A stretch of 64,000 nucleotides of DNA from Rapana venosa (taxonomy: Eukaryota; Mollusca; Gastropoda; Neogastropoda; Muricidae). Below, in pieces: positions 53,101 to 60,584 of this stretch. Location: positions 70,673,660 through 70,737,659 of the forward strand of contig CM054141.1 of NCBI GenBank assembly GCA_028751875.1, given 5' to 3'. The number at the start of each line of letters is the position of its first letter. Position 1 is the stretch's first letter. The notes under the pieces were generated by a model. The model did no database searches, was not told where the DNA came from, and saw only the letters and a list, made by a program, of their open reading frames with translations. Made by a program: the position numbers and the translations under genes.

Positions 53101-55045
53101 AACTGGTGACCCAGAAAATAGAAACCATTTAAAAAAAAGCTTTGTATACACTAGTACATACATGAGAAACAGGAAGGAGATTCAAGGAAAAGCACATAAA
53201 AAAAGGTGTATTGTGTGCAGACGAAGGAGGCCAGTGAACCGGCCATGCCCACAGACCTGCAGTTCTTGCACAGCACTCTGGACGATGCTGCCATCAACTC
53301 CGCCAAACAACTGGGGAGACAACTCTTCTCTCAGCTGGAAGTCAACGAGCGCAAGGCTCGTCTGGATCACATGGTCTGTGCAAGCTTATTGCCCTTGATC
53401 ATGTTGAAAACTGTGGGCATGAGCTGTGTGTGTGTGTGTGTGTGTGAGGATGTGAATGTGTGTGAGCAGAAAATGTCACATTCATTTTCAGTGGTACCCT
53501 GTGTATGACTAGTTGTGAACACGATCTCATGACTTTTGTGTTATTCAGTTTAAATAGTCACTCCAAATTTTTATGTTTGAAATTTGGGATGCATTTCTCA
53601 CAGAGACTATTGCCATAAAGCAGCACCCTTATTTTTGTTTTCTCTTTTTCATGTTGATGTATTTGTTTGCCCCTGATAGTGGAATTTAGAACAGAATTTT
53701 GCCATGTACAGTTCCCTTGTTACAGAGGATCGTTTTAATGCACTATATGCGTTTTATACATAGCTCTCTGCATGTGTATGATATGAACCCAGTGCTTTGC
53801 AGTATGAATAAATTTAGCCATTCTACAACAAGCACCTGTGTAGCAGACTAATGTTTGAAGATATGAAGGTTTGCCCTTAGCAGAATGACTGACTGTGAAA
53901 TATTTCATCATGTAATGTAGAGTAGCATATTGGTTGTGATGTTTTTACTGACCCTCAAAATCACTCAAAATGACATGAAAAAATAAGGTTAAAAACATGC
54001 TGGACATTAACAGTGCCTCATTTTGTGAACAAGTGCAGTGAAAAACATATGAATAGATCAGTAGTCAGTCATCCTTCTTTTGATGACGACATTTGAGCAT
54101 GCCGATTTGAACCACAAAACAAGATCAAGAATGATTTCTGCATTTTGTTTCTTTGCCTATCTTGTACACATTGAACAACATTACTGTAGAGGCTACTGGG
54201 CCAAGATTTTGACCAAGTTTGGAATTTCACTCTGGTAGCAACAGTCGTAAGAAGATTGCCTTATAGAAACATTTCAGTATTTTTCTAGATGATACCTATC
54301 TGTTGTTCATGTCTGCTTTATGTGACCTTATTTGTTATGAGAATGTGCTCAGTTGTATTTGTATCTCACCTGTGACTTCATTATATGTGTATCTGCCTCA
54401 CAGGTAAACAAGATGCAGCTGGACATAGATCAGGAAACAGCCAACAAGATTGCACTTACGAAACAACTGCAGGAACCAGATTCTCAGACAAGTCGCAGTG
54501 GTTTGAAGTTGGCCATTGACAAGTCGAACGAGAAGATTGAAACGTTGATGCTGTTGCTGCTGCAGTACTGTGCCGGGCTGCAGCACTGCCTGGACCAGGA
54601 GGAGGAGCAGCGCCAGCAGATGTCCTCCTCCACCGCCCCTGTGGCAGATACCGCCACTTCCTCATCCACCGCTGTGGGCGTGGTGGTGGAAGCATCGCTG
54701 ACTGCTGATGCCCTCGATGACACAGACAAGGACACGGCTGCAGTTATGGATGAGCAGCAGACAGAGGAAGCTGTTGCACAAGTGATCACAGAGCTGATTG
54801 ATGCAGATGATGATAATGACAGCTCGTCATATGATGAAGTCAACGAAAATGACAATGACGAGGATGACTTACCCGTGGAGCAGTTTCGGCCCATCTTTCA
54901 AAGCAGAGGGAACGGTAAAGAGCCTGTGACAGAGATTGATCCAAAGAGTGTGATACCTAAAGCCAAAGCTATCCTGGAAGGGGGCAGTGAGTTTTGCATG
55001 GATAGTGATGATGGCAGAGATCTGGAGGAGACCACAGCTCTGTGA
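24804..55045 (+). CDS. PDZD8: PDZD8 orthologue: ER-anchored SMP lipid-transfer protein (24 exons, whole gene span)
   Basis: PDZD8 is known as an ER membrane protein that moves lipids through its SMP domain and tethers the ER to mitochondria and late endosomes, with Rab7 contacting the C-terminal part. The joined exons show, in order, a membrane anchor (residues about 7-28), SMP domain (about 65-255), PDZ (about 316-405), Ser/Thr/Pro-rich linker (about 425-632), C2-like module (about 633-745), C1 finger (about 797-846), basic linker, coiled coil (about 930-1045) and acidic tail. Conserved blocks such as HTLPN, EGRP, THW and the C1 Cys/His pattern match my recollection of vertebrate PDZD8. The start ATG has A at -3 and an in-frame TGA 21 bp upstream. 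The predicted length is about 1185 residues. The anomaly is a one-base frame break in exon 18. The 5' UTR and promoter could not be placed. Confidence 0.93.
24954..27829. other. PDZD8 intron 1 (about 2.9 kb)
   Basis: A/T-rich with homopolymers. These include G runs at about 26079-26092, A at 26436-26450, an A17-G22 tract at 26658-26696 and C-rich sequence at about 27100-27145. No further exon seen. Confidence 0.6.
26658..26696. repeat. Poly-A/poly-G composite tract
   Basis: Seventeen A followed directly by 22 G on the + strand. Confidence 0.95.
27830..27948 (+). CDS. PDZD8: PDZD8 exon 2: start of SMP domain
   Basis: Frame VLKDKLKDG then ENCLWMNLMGQFLFQELRDT, with FLF-ELRDT typical of the SMP entry in PDZD8. 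Enters in phase 0 after TCTACTGCAG; leaves with two bases (AG|GTAAAC). A second, more pyrimidine-rich acceptor (CTTTGCTTTTTCTAG, exon would begin at 27736) reads in phase 0 into a frame that stops at 27943-27945, so it would give a truncated product. Confidence 0.9.
29549..29592. repeat. (TG)n microsatellite
   Basis: About 22 TG units in PDZD8 intron 2. Other TG/TA-rich stretches follow to about 30270. Confidence 0.95.
30721..30799 (+). CDS. PDZD8: PDZD8 exon 3: SMP domain
   Basis: Acceptor GTCTGTTGCAG; R-WVMRKMNFEFAELLQTTSGKLL matches the WV-KKIKVEFEELLQTK-GRLL region of the family. Donor GTAAGT. Enters phase 2, leaves phase 0. Confidence 0.93.
30838..31290 (+). mobile_element. tRNA-derived SINE-like repeat, family B, in PDZD8 intron 3
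   Basis: The head GGCAGCATAGTGGACAGAG resembles a Pol III A-box, and CTGGGTTCAAGACACC resembles a B-box at tRNA-like spacing. The body has GGCGTTAACATC, ACTTCACTTC, CTTGTGCACACCTTAAAA and GAAGTCAGAATGTGGCTACC blocks, and the tail is A-rich (AAAAAACAACAACAAAAAG). Body blocks recur at 35154, 51148, 61905 and inverted at 63082. Confidence 0.7.
32528..32692 (+). mobile_element. SINE-like repeat, family C copy
   Basis: Full-length match to 15908-16068 from the ATCTTGTGCACACATTAAAA-type head to the GAAATAAAAGAAT end. Sits in PDZD8 intron 3 and is followed by a (CA)n run. Confidence 0.85.
32710..32940. repeat. (CA)n-rich block
   Basis: (AC)n at about 32710-32748, 32795-32813 and 32855-32940 with a short CT-rich insert. 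Confidence 0.9.
33449..33890. repeat. 46-bp tandem array, nine copies, abutting PDZD8 exon 4
   Basis: The unit starts GTGAAAAGTAAGGCTAAGAG, contains AGATCTATAATTACAAG and ends CCTGCAG. Starts fall every 46 bp from 33449 to 33817, and a partial tenth unit begins at 33863. Copies are nearly identical. Each boundary reads CCTGCAG|GTGAAA, which looks like both a 3' and a 5' splice site. The array ends less than 30 bp before the real exon 4 acceptor. Confidence 0.95.
33892..33981 (+). CDS. PDZD8: PDZD8 exon 4: SMP domain
   Basis: VRDFSLGSKFPVIGGVCVQN corresponds to the family's LRDVFLGETVPFIKTIR segment. Thirty codons, phase 0/0, acceptor TGTGTGTGCAG, donor GTGGGT. The acceptor lies directly downstream of the 46-bp array. 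Confidence 0.9.
34338..34514 (+). CDS. PDZD8: PDZD8 exon 5: SMP domain core
   Basis: Fifty-nine codons, phase 0/0. DYDGGFTLGVDV and RLPYTHWSFSFL align with YNGGFHLAIDV and RVPFTHWFFSF of vertebrate PDZD8. This is the best-conserved part of the SMP lipid tunnel in the gene. Confidence 0.97.
34670..34790. repeat. Three diverged copies of a roughly 48-bp unit
   Basis: GCTTGAAATCATGAT / CTTTGTGAATCATTTCAAATTGAAT-type units repeat three times in intron 5 with substitutions. Confidence 0.75.
34828..34908 (+). CDS. PDZD8: PDZD8 exon 6: SMP domain
   Basis: EPEASFDVESHFEGRPLPQV then ALIVNQ matches the DFEVRSQFEGRPMPQLTSIIVNQ stretch. Twenty-seven codons, phase 0/0, donor GTCAGT. Confidence 0.96.
35154..35400 (+). 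mobile_element. SINE-like repeat, family B fragment, in PDZD8 intron 6
   Basis: GGAGTTAACATTGGTACTGA, CTTCGGATGAGA, CGTGTGCAGAAC and ACCCAGCATGCAT blocks are shared in order with 61905-62100. Confidence 0.65.
35759..35972 (+). CDS. PDZD8: PDZD8 exon 7: end of SMP domain and spacer
   Basis: LRRTIRKKHTLPNHKMRFKP closely follows the family's KKIIKRKHTLPNYKIRFKPFFP. The rest (GRLCVTFIKCSRL) matches the GRLKVTLLECSRL segment between SMP and PDZ. Leaves in phase 1 before GTGAGC. Confidence 0.96.
36465..36574 (+). CDS. PDZD8: PDZD8 exon 8: start of PDZ domain
   Basis: Enters phase 1, leaves phase 0. VWVTYDVEVNKGQADNIGIN covers PDZ strand A and the carboxylate-binding loop; IGINF replaces the canonical GLGF-type loop. 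Confidence 0.88.
37388..37474 (+). CDS. PDZD8: PDZD8 exon 9: PDZ domain
   Basis: YGMAVIVDLVQMDSPAAKAD has the usual PDZ pattern of a strand followed by SPA. Twenty-nine codons, phase 0/0. Confidence 0.92.
37997..38079 (+). CDS. PDZD8: PDZD8 exon 10: PDZ domain
   Basis: GDVLISVGTTRVVSMKQAAK matches the GD-L-I-G core and following helix. Acceptor TTTTTTCAG, leaves phase 2 before GTAAGA. Confidence 0.94.
38412..38493 (+). CDS. PDZD8: PDZD8 exon 11: PDZ end and linker
   Basis: FSVRIERP completes the last PDZ strand (like RVLVYYERP), then the linker begins. Enters phase 2, leaves phase 0. Confidence 0.88.
38813..38878 (+). CDS. PDZD8: PDZD8 exon 12: linker
   Basis: Twenty-two codons (KVNKPTVQNELPVSKM and so on), phase 0/0, strong donor AGG|GTAAGG. 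The acceptor is a tandem AAGAAG at 38810-38815, so the first Lys could be skipped. Support is frame and splice sites, not family homology. Confidence 0.72.
39005..39313 (+). CDS. PDZD8: PDZD8 exon 13: Ser/Thr-rich linker
   Basis: 103 codons, phase 0/0. Acidic start (VVEDSQAEDGEEF), then Ser/Thr-rich and basic patches (RSRKSS, PRLKRRTVSQ) that look like kinase sites in a disordered linker. GC-rich and codon-biased relative to the introns. Confidence 0.85.
39314..40710. other. PDZD8 intron 13 (1.4 kb)
   Basis: No further coding sequence recognised. GT-rich patch at about 40170-40250. Confidence 0.6.
40711..40866 (+). CDS. PDZD8: PDZD8 exon 14: Pro/Ser-rich linker
   Basis: Fifty-two codons, phase 0/0, acceptor CTGCACACAG, donor AGG|GTGAGC. 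PGPRPSPGSAKK and similar disordered sequence. No homology claimed; frame, phase and GC content support it. Confidence 0.75.
40868..43410. repeat. Minisatellite of about 53 bp in PDZD8 intron 14, about 43 copies
   Basis: The unit combines GTGTTGATGATAGACAGC, TAGCTATGTATGTATG and TAAATACTCACACACACATG. Its length varies with the CA, TATG and AGCT counts. It fills nearly the whole intron except a 220-bp interruption (about 42541-42760) with GA and GT runs. Cys/His-rich frames on both strands are artefacts. Confidence 0.97.
43717..43809 (+). CDS. PDZD8: PDZD8 exon 15: acidic linker
   Basis: Thirty-one codons, phase 0/0. SVDSDSDDDSSP is a casein-kinase-2-like acidic stretch. Acceptor ATGCAG, donor GTAACT. 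Confidence 0.8.
44412..44561 (+). CDS. PDZD8: PDZD8 exon 16: C2-like module
   Basis: SFDLSEQHAYLNVCVWC aligns with the LFDIEACHRYLNIALWC stretch of vertebrate PDZD8, and DLLLGQ with the ICLGHVSL strand that continues in exon 17. Phase 0/0. The MULE insertion lies in the following intron. Confidence 0.93.
44945..45335 (-). mobile_element. SINE-like repeat, family A copy 2, in PDZD8 intron 16
   Basis: Shares ordered blocks with 10047-10310. The right end has GGGTATTGAACCCA, the complement of a B-box-like TGGGTTCAATACCC, followed by TTGCTTCCTAGGCAATGCAT, so a tRNA-like promoter reads leftward. Contains a C-then-T homopolymer at about 45026-45056. Confidence 0.75.
45653..45661. repeat. MULE target-site duplication, left
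   Basis: ACAAGGCAG, identical to 48262-48270. Nine bp is the typical Mutator-superfamily duplication length. Confidence 0.95.
45662..45844. repeat. MULE left terminal inverted repeat
   Basis: 183 bp, about 11 subunits such as TCACTACCGCGAGC, TAACACTAACGCGAG and TAACTCTTCCGCGAG. It ends in GTTGTCGCACGTTT, the complement of the inner end of the right repeat. Confidence 0.93.
46323..47831 (-). pseudogene. FLYWCH-MULE transposase, one in-frame stop
   Basis: Transposase of the element, expected to bind the terminal repeats and cut and join DNA. The likely start is ATG at 47831 or 47825; the frame is open from 47879. The N-terminal FLYWCH finger shows W-x-C, x4-C and H-x-H (NWRC, DTC, DHNH). The MULE domain has the catalytic Asp in ADSTFK, the second Asp in CILDFE, the C-x2-H motif CFFH and the Glu in NNKLEGWH, so the DDE triad is complete. 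The frame is broken only by TGA at 47475-47477, between the finger and the MULE domain; frame and homology resume at once (TIQRKRKR). A change of CGA (Arg) to TGA at a CpG would explain it. It is called a pseudogene because of this stop, but it is otherwise intact (about 500 codons). Confidence 0.9.
48064..48261. repeat. MULE right terminal inverted repeat
   Basis: 198 bp, aligning with the reverse complement of the left repeat. It is longer by one 15-bp subunit (TTACTCGTGGTAATG). Just inside, 48000-48063 holds a partial extra copy of the inner repeat (GCGCGACAATGCTGCACGCG). Confidence 0.93.
48262..48270. repeat. MULE target-site duplication, right
   Basis: ACAAGGCAG, identical to 45653-45661. 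Confidence 0.95.
48303..48409 (+). CDS. PDZD8: PDZD8 exon 17: C2-like module
   Basis: VSVPVNMVVLQC then LQPGQIKAGAR continues the C2-like fold from exon 16. Acceptor TATACCTGCCTGCAG, phase 0 in and phase 2 out before GTCAGT. Only 32 bp separate the exon from the MULE target-site duplication. Confidence 0.88.
48747..48966 (+). CDS. PDZD8: PDZD8 exon 18: end of C2-like module, frame-broken
   Basis: The first part (SRKTWAGHIGFEPHRCYGDV, then RFQF) matches the GF-DKFCYGDITIHFKY strand of the family. That frame hits TGA at 48868-48870. From about 48833 a second frame, offset by one base, is coding-like (DRCFFRDLDPTDPTDL to EELSDPESV). It reaches the strong donor CTGT|GTGAGT in the phase that exon 19 requires. 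So the exon carries one extra base or two missing, somewhere between 48806 and 48868. This may be an assembly error, a real allele or a pseudogenising change. Confidence 0.8.
49427..49527 (-). mobile_element. SINE-like repeat, family C copy (inverted)
   Basis: The reverse complement matches 15940-16068, including GGGAACAGAT-ACAAAATTGACAAA, GCTTATTCCATTATCCTC and AAATAAAAGAATAA. Lies in PDZD8 intron 18. Confidence 0.8.
49896..49971 (+). CDS. PDZD8: PDZD8 exon 19: first half of C1 zinc finger
   Basis: HLFARAQFTTATYCNFCGKK gives H-x12-C-x2-C, the start of a C1 motif and close to HSFQDTQFQNPTWCDYCKKK in vertebrates. Enters phase 2, leaves phase 0 before GTAGGT. Confidence 0.95.
50139..50215. repeat. 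(TC)n microsatellite
   Basis: TC run with TTTC interruptions, then CA-rich sequence to about 50260, in intron 19. Confidence 0.93.
50510..50604 (+). CDS. PDZD8: PDZD8 exon 20: second half of C1 zinc finger
   Basis: IWMKNAFQCNTCDMISHKKC completes the finger: C-x2-C, x4-H, x2-C and a final Cys at TLC. The 11-residue spacing between the Cys pairs equals that of vertebrate PDZD8 and is shorter than in kinase C1 domains. Leaves phase 2 before GTGAGT. Confidence 0.96.
51148..51268 (+). mobile_element. SINE-like repeat, family B body fragment
   Basis: TCCTTTAAAGGAGATGGAAA, GAAGTATGGCTGCC and CAGTCTCACAGTGATTC blocks match, in the same order, the reverse complement of 63082-63215. Lies in PDZD8 intron 20. 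Confidence 0.65.
51650..51801 (+). CDS. PDZD8: PDZD8 exon 21: basic linker after C1
   Basis: T-DGPRRRSAPGEF, then QQTRSSRILSRLKGVNR, parallels the TSSRLLNLRQVSKTR stretch after C1 in vertebrates. Enters phase 2, leaves phase 1. Confidence 0.85.
52449..52516 (+). CDS. PDZD8: PDZD8 exon 22: linker
   Basis: TDSSKPNTSPQTARRSASKD, Ser/Thr/Lys-rich, enters phase 1 and leaves phase 0. Acceptor TATTTTCAG. Support is phase and composition, plus a weak likeness to the PSPKHTPNTSDNEG linker. Confidence 0.78.
53040..53058. repeat. Poly-G run
   Basis: Nineteen G after a GTT/T-rich stretch in intron 22. Confidence 0.93.
53221..53373 (+). CDS. PDZD8: PDZD8 exon 23: start of coiled coil
   Basis: Fifty-one codons, phase 0/0. 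DLQFLHSTLDDAAINSAKQL then LFSQLEVNERKARLDHM has heptad-like spacing and parallels the family's GRDLYRGLPTEERIQKLEFML. Confidence 0.88.
53374..54403. other. PDZD8 intron 23 (1 kb)
   Basis: Unique sequence with a short GT run at about 53430. Nothing coding seen. Confidence 0.6.
54404..55045 (+). CDS. PDZD8: PDZD8 exon 24: coiled coil, acidic tail and stop
   Basis: 213 codons and TGA at 55043-55045. VNKMQLDIDQETANKIAL and LAIDKSNEKIETLMLLLLQY correspond to DKLQNEIDQELEHNNSL and LAKSGERLQALTLLMIHY of vertebrate PDZD8, the region linked to Rab7 binding. A Ser/Thr/Ala-rich spacer and a long Asp/Glu-rich stretch follow (DADDDNDSSSYDEVNENDND). The tail is longer than the vertebrate one. Confidence 0.95.
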   Translation, partial: VNKMQLDIDQETANKIALTKQLQEPDSQTSRSGLKLAIDKSNEKIETLMLLLLQYCAGLQHCLDQEEEQRQQMSSSTAPVADTATSSSTAVGVVVEASLTADALDDTDKDTAAVMDEQQTEEAVAQVITELIDADDDNDSSSYDEVNENDNDEDDLPVEQFRPIFQSRGNGKEPVTEIDPKSVIPKAKAILEGGSEFCMDSDDGRDLEETTAL

Positions 55046-55139
55046 TTTTCGTGTGATGGATTAATTATCATCCTGTGATTTTCATGTGATGGATTAATTA
55101 TCATCCTGTGACTTCTGTGTGATGGATTGATTATCATCT
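55041..55139. repeat. Three copies of a 33-bp unit at the PDZD8 stop codon
   Basis: TGTGATTTTC(A/G)TGTGATGGATT-AATTATCATCC repeats from 55041, 55074 and 55107. The stop codon TGA lies inside the first copy, so the array spans the coding/3' UTR boundary. Confidence 0.93.
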
Positions 55140-56847
55140 AGAACTTAATGTGGAAAATCTCGTGCAGCCTTATCACAGGCTTTTTGGAAAGAAAAATGAA
55201 CCAGGTGGTGAAAAGTGTAATCGGATTCATACTGAGACCAGTTATCATTTTAACCCAGTATTGGCTAAGCATGGAATAGTTGGTTGACTTGTGCAAAAAA
55301 GCTGATGTTGAGTGTGCATGAAGTATCAGATGTCTTCAGTGCTCATTAACTCTTTGTTGCCTACATCAGTGGGGAAAGCAAAGAAATAATGTTAAATGTG
55401 AGAGCAGAGACTTCTCTATACATGGACAACACACAAGCATTCCATACTTACAAACTTACTCTTGGTCAGAACTTGTTTAAAATATTACAGAGGCCCAGAA
55501 ACAGATCCATTACTAAAAATTTATAAGTTGATGTTGATTGCTTTTTTGAAAGAGAAGTGAAGAGACGAGAATTTTGGCAGAAATTTTCTCTGGAGTACAG
55601 CAACATATGTTATGTCTTTCATTTGGTGCATTATTTTGAGGTTCATCGTTTTTGTTCTATGTTTTTAATGTAACTGTTCAAGTAAAGTAATAGAGGTATG
55701 TAGATATAGATGTTTGAGTGGACTACAACCACAGTGGCAGGGGCATAACAACCAAACAAGTCTCAAAGGGCGTTGTAACTTAAAGAAAATATTCATCCAG
55801 ATATGATTTTGATGCTAAACTTTTATATTGATAACTATTTATACCCTAGTTCAAGGGTCAGGAAGATGTCATGTTATTGCTGTGAATATTGGAAAGGAAA
55901 AAAAGAAGATAAGCAAAGGTAGTAAAGGTTTTCAGAGAAGCTTTTTTCTTTCAGACAGTATCTTAAGGTTTTGGGTATTTTTCTTTCAAAGGATGAAAAA
56001 AGTGAATGATGGAAAATGTATAAACATATATATGCAAGGAGAAAGAAGAAATGGCTGGCAGAATGAACTTATTTTATTTTCCAAATGATGCGACCAAAGT
56101 CATAGCTTTTCATCCACAATCTGTGTGATACGCAAATCTGTTTTAATGCACCTATGTAATGATGACATGCACACAAACAGTTACTGCACAGTACATTATA
56201 TAAAGAAAGCTAAAGCTTTTTATTTTGCTACAGCACTTGGTGATTATTACATTTGTTTGCTTGTTTTAAAGAAAACTTTATAACTACAGCCTGCTGTTTG
56301 CTATCCTGCCATGACTACTTAAATGTTTTATTTGCAATTTTTTCAGTTGGCCATTGACTTTACAGAATGCAGTTTATTGCAGATTGACATTTGTCAACTG
56401 GAAAGTGGGTCTTGGAAAGTAAATTTGTTAATGTATTGTGTATTGCTTTCAAACGAAAATATGACCAGATCCATAACATACTGTTTTTGTACAGATACCG
56501 AAAAAGAAGGATACTATATATTTTTTGATTTTGTTGGTGTCAAGAAGTTTTATATGGGCACATGTAAAAAAACAAAAAAGCAATGACCAGTGTTTGTAGT
56601 GAGTGTGTTTCATTTGCATGGCATGTAGAATGGACCAAATCTTAATCAAGTGAGTGTTTGCTGAATATTGTGATACTTCCATACTTAGTTGACTGAAGGG
56701 GTATTATTTCTGCAGAATCTCCAGAATATACATGCATGTATGTGTTTTTGAACTTATGACATACCTCATGATTGGTGAAATTTTCATTCCATTATCCTTG
56801 CCTGTGCCTCACTCAGTAGCTGTCACATACCAGACAAACATGTGAGT

Positions 56848-56921
56848 AACACACACACACACACCACACACACACACACACACACACCACAACACCACAC
56901 ACACACACACACACACACACA
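56848..56921. repeat. (CA)n microsatellite
   Basis: CA repeats with a few ACC interruptions. Confidence 0.93.
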
Positions 56922-57267
56922 TGAACTCTTGCAGTCAGCAGAAAAATCAGCTTTTTGATATTGAGGTAGGTGGTGCATTATCAGGAGTCTACTTTAATCT
57001 GCCATAGCAAAATGCAAATTGCTTTTCAGTCACCAGCTCACACAGTTTCTACTTCATGCTTGATATCACTTGCAATATCAGTCATACTTTAAATTGAAAG
57101 GGCACGGTTTTTGCATGTGTTGATACAAGCAATTGTGAACAACTTGCTATGGATTCCAGACACTCAGAAACTATTGAATGATAAATGTGTGTAGTAGAGC
57201 ACAGATGGAAGAGATCGTTTATGTGGTCATGCTATAGGCGAGGCATGAAATATCACCTGGTCAGAAT

Positions 57268-57273
57268 AATAAA
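57268..57273 (+). terminator. Possible poly(A) signal AATAAA
   Basis: First clear AATAAA seen downstream of the PDZD8 stop; it would imply a 3' UTR of about 2.2 kb. It is one of several candidates. Confidence 0.2.
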
Positions 57274-57981
57274 AGAGAAAAAAAAAACCAAGACGCCTCC
57301 CCCCCCCCCCCTCCCCCAACCAAAACCATTCCCGAAAACAAACAAGTAAAAAGATACCTAAACACATACAAGCTCTTGCATGAATTTAAAATCTACTTGA
57401 TAAAGATGAATGCACAAATTGGTGAAATACACAATGTGATTTATTGTGTCTTGACAAAAGCATTTCACCAAACCAGCGGTAGACTGTAGAGAATGTATGT
57501 TGTTTGGACAAAGATCTGATCTATATACTTTCTCTCAAAATCAACATAGACAACGACATCACATGACACCAGGTCACAATTGTCCTGCCACTTCATGACC
57601 AACATGGAGAAAGGAGGCTTGAGAAGTCATGCAGAAATGGAAGGGGTGAGATTGGTAAATGTCTGGTGTGTCAATAGTTGAGGAAATGGTACTTATGAAT
57701 GGATGACTGTAAATGGATAATCAGTACTCTGTTTCTGTTGGTTGATTGTCTTTTATTTTTGCTGTCCAGATCTGGTGCCAAATGCTTGTTCAGTTGTGGT
57801 TAAAAAAAGAATCATCATCTGTTTGTGAATTCATGTTTTCTGTTCTGTTAAAGGATGAAACGCACTCTACTCATTGCATGTGATAGATTCTATACATGTC
57901 ATTATCTACTCATTATATTTGTACATTTTGTTTGGGTAATGTGGATATAAATGAAGGACAAAAATCACAGTGCTTTTTTGA

Positions 57982-57987
57982 AATAAA
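57982..57987 (+). terminator. Possible poly(A) signal AATAAA
   Basis: AATAAA followed about 40 bp later by T/G-rich TTGGTTGGTTTC, a plausible downstream element. It could end the PDZD8 transcript. Confidence 0.25.
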
Positions 57988-60584
57988 AGATACATCTTTC
58001 TGCTCTCATAAATTCTTGGTTGGTTTCTATGGATTTTCAAGCACATACATAGTAATACTTTTGCAAATTATGGAGTAATTTGTCAACTATAGTCTGTATT
58101 TTTGTATTGTCATTTATGTTTGTATTTTTCAGGCAATAGAATAGTATCCTCTGTCATTGTTTGGGGTATTCGATCTATGGCACATGGTTTTTGGTTTCTT
58201 GCTTTTGTTTGTTTGATATTGTTTGTTTTTTCAAAAGTCTCCATAAGTTGTGTAGTGATTTTTGATGGCTTCCTTCCTCCTGTTACTTTCAGTCTGTCAT
58301 TCAGTAGTAGCTCTTTCATTCTTTTGCAGCATTTTTAGTTTTCAGATTCAGTAGCCTGCAATCTGATGTTTTGTTTGGAACCGTTGTTTCTGTGTGTTTG
58401 TCCTCATTGAGATGTAGTTCTAATGAGGAGAGACTGATTCCTGAATGTCAACCTCAGCTAGTAGTATCATGCCTGAAAAGGGTTCTTCATTGTAGCATTT
58501 TTTCAGTGAGAAGTCCAGACGCCTGATTGATTCTAAGCACAACCCATATGAATGTTGTGCTTCTGGGGTTTTTTAGTTTTCTTTATTAAATCTTGTCATC
58601 AACAGCTTTTTTTTCTTAATTCTATAGCGATCTTTAAATGTAATGTATAAGTTGCCATATTTGATGCTTAATGGTGAATGGGACAAGTTATGCAAAATTA
58701 CATAAAATGTGTTCAGACATCCCCCAGTAGCTTAAATACAAGTAGGACAGCTAGACAGTCTTAAGTTTTTAAATTTTCATTGTTTATGATCATAGATAAT
58801 TTCCTTATGAATTTTTTATTGGAACATCTTATTTGAATGTTAGATTGTGTTGTTGTTTCTGTTAACTTTTTTTTTATGGGAAGAACAAGACCAAGAACAA
58901 AATGTCATTGTCATGGAACCAAAAGCTTATTGACAAAAGAATGCATCAGTAGTAATTCTAGGCAGAACAATTTACTATGTGGTTATAGTACATCAGGCTT
59001 TAAGGTAGGTAATACTGTCATCTTATAAAGATAATCTCTCGCTTGGTGTGTGTGTGTGTGTGTGCATATGTGTAGTGATTGCTGCCCCTTTTTGTGTGTC
59101 ATTTCAGTGCTGCTACCCCTGTACTGTTTAGTCTGATCTCATCATATCCACATTATCCAGGATTATTCTCCTCTGATTTTTTTTTTTATTACAGGTCATG
59201 AATTTATAGTTATTTTCAGTTATTCTGTTATCAGTTGGATTAATCATACTACATTCAGTTGAGTCAGCACAGGCAAAGCCACCACCCAAATAACACTGCT
59301 ATGTCTTAACCTTTTATCTGTTTGGGGTGGGTGGGTGGGTTTATTTTTTGTGGGGATGGTTCTAGAAAAATAAGATTTTCAAAGAAAATGGTCAAAGACA
59401 AGCTTGTTCAAGTTGTGGATAAGCTTTGAACAAAGTGATATTTTGTGAAAAGATCACTTTTTGATTTCTTTTATGTAGGTTTTTTCCAATATCTAAGTGT
59501 TCAGGACTCAACAGCACTCTTGGAACAAAATATAACTACAACAAAAATCTTACTGCCCGAGCCAGACTTGTTAGAATGTAGGATACCCCCCTTTTGTGAT
59601 TATTTGAATTTGTGATGTTTTATTGCTTTAATTTGTCTGTATTTATTTTTCTCATTGAACGGGTTCAGAGCTATGATTTCCATGTGTCTGCAAGTACTGC
59701 AAGTGGACCAGTGTGCTCTAGAGGATTTCTTGTGACTTAACGTGGTACATTTTTCATTTATTAGTGTCAGTTGTGATATAACAATCATTATACTTAAGTG
59801 GTTTTCCCTTTTGAATATATGTGTTTGTCACCCTGTGTGTGTGTGTGTGACACCATGAGAAAAACTAAAAAGCGAGACTAGCTGTCATCATCTATGTAGG
59901 CATAGACTCTCTTCTTCTTTGAAACAGTGGGAACAATTCTTTATTCTGTTGTATCAGTTGTCAGCACTTCAGTGGACATTCTTCTCTGCTAGATTGGTTG
60001 ATTCGTTCGTTTGGGTAGGATCACTGTGTGATTACTGTTGTGATATTTGAATATTTTCACAATGATTTCTTGTCTTCACACACACAAATGTATGCACGCA
60101 TAATTATACACAGGCACTCACACACACACAAATACACTTATACACACACGCATGCATGCACACATGTGCACACACACACAGACACAGAGTTACACGCACA
60201 CATTTGATATCACTAATAATGTTAAACAAGAACAAAATAAACATGCACGCATGTACTCATGCACACACACACACACAGTACCTTCACATTGAAATATCAT
60301 CTTTGATCAAAACTACATAATATTGATGAAGCCAGTAAAATGCTTCACTTGCCAACTGCACATCTTTCCCAAACATCCATATGTTTAGTTTTCATCAGGA
60401 TTCTGTTCTCATTTTAATTCATGTGGAACAAGTTGAGGCCAAGACTTTTTTTTAATAACCAGTTGGTTATATATATATAAAAGTACTATAAACTAAATCA
60501 TACCGATACTAAGAAAATAAACCTTGTGTGCCAAAACTGTTTGCTCTATATATGATCTACCTTTGTGTCTAATCACTCTTCCAG

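Larger units (their letters stand above)
55140..60580. other. 3' UTR and downstream sequence, no gene confirmed
   Basis: Mostly A/T-rich unique sequence with a CA block at about 56848-56921 and a C run at about 57299-57311. The PDZD8 3' UTR end is not determinable. A frame after TTTTTTCAG at 56346 (LAIDFTECSLLQIDIC to SWK|GTAAAT) has exon-like borders but no known homology. Confidence 0.5.

Noticed and set aside
54484..54894. 136-codon Ser-rich minus-strand frame
   Set aside because: Mirror of the Asp/Glu- and Ser-rich coding sequence of PDZD8 exon 24.
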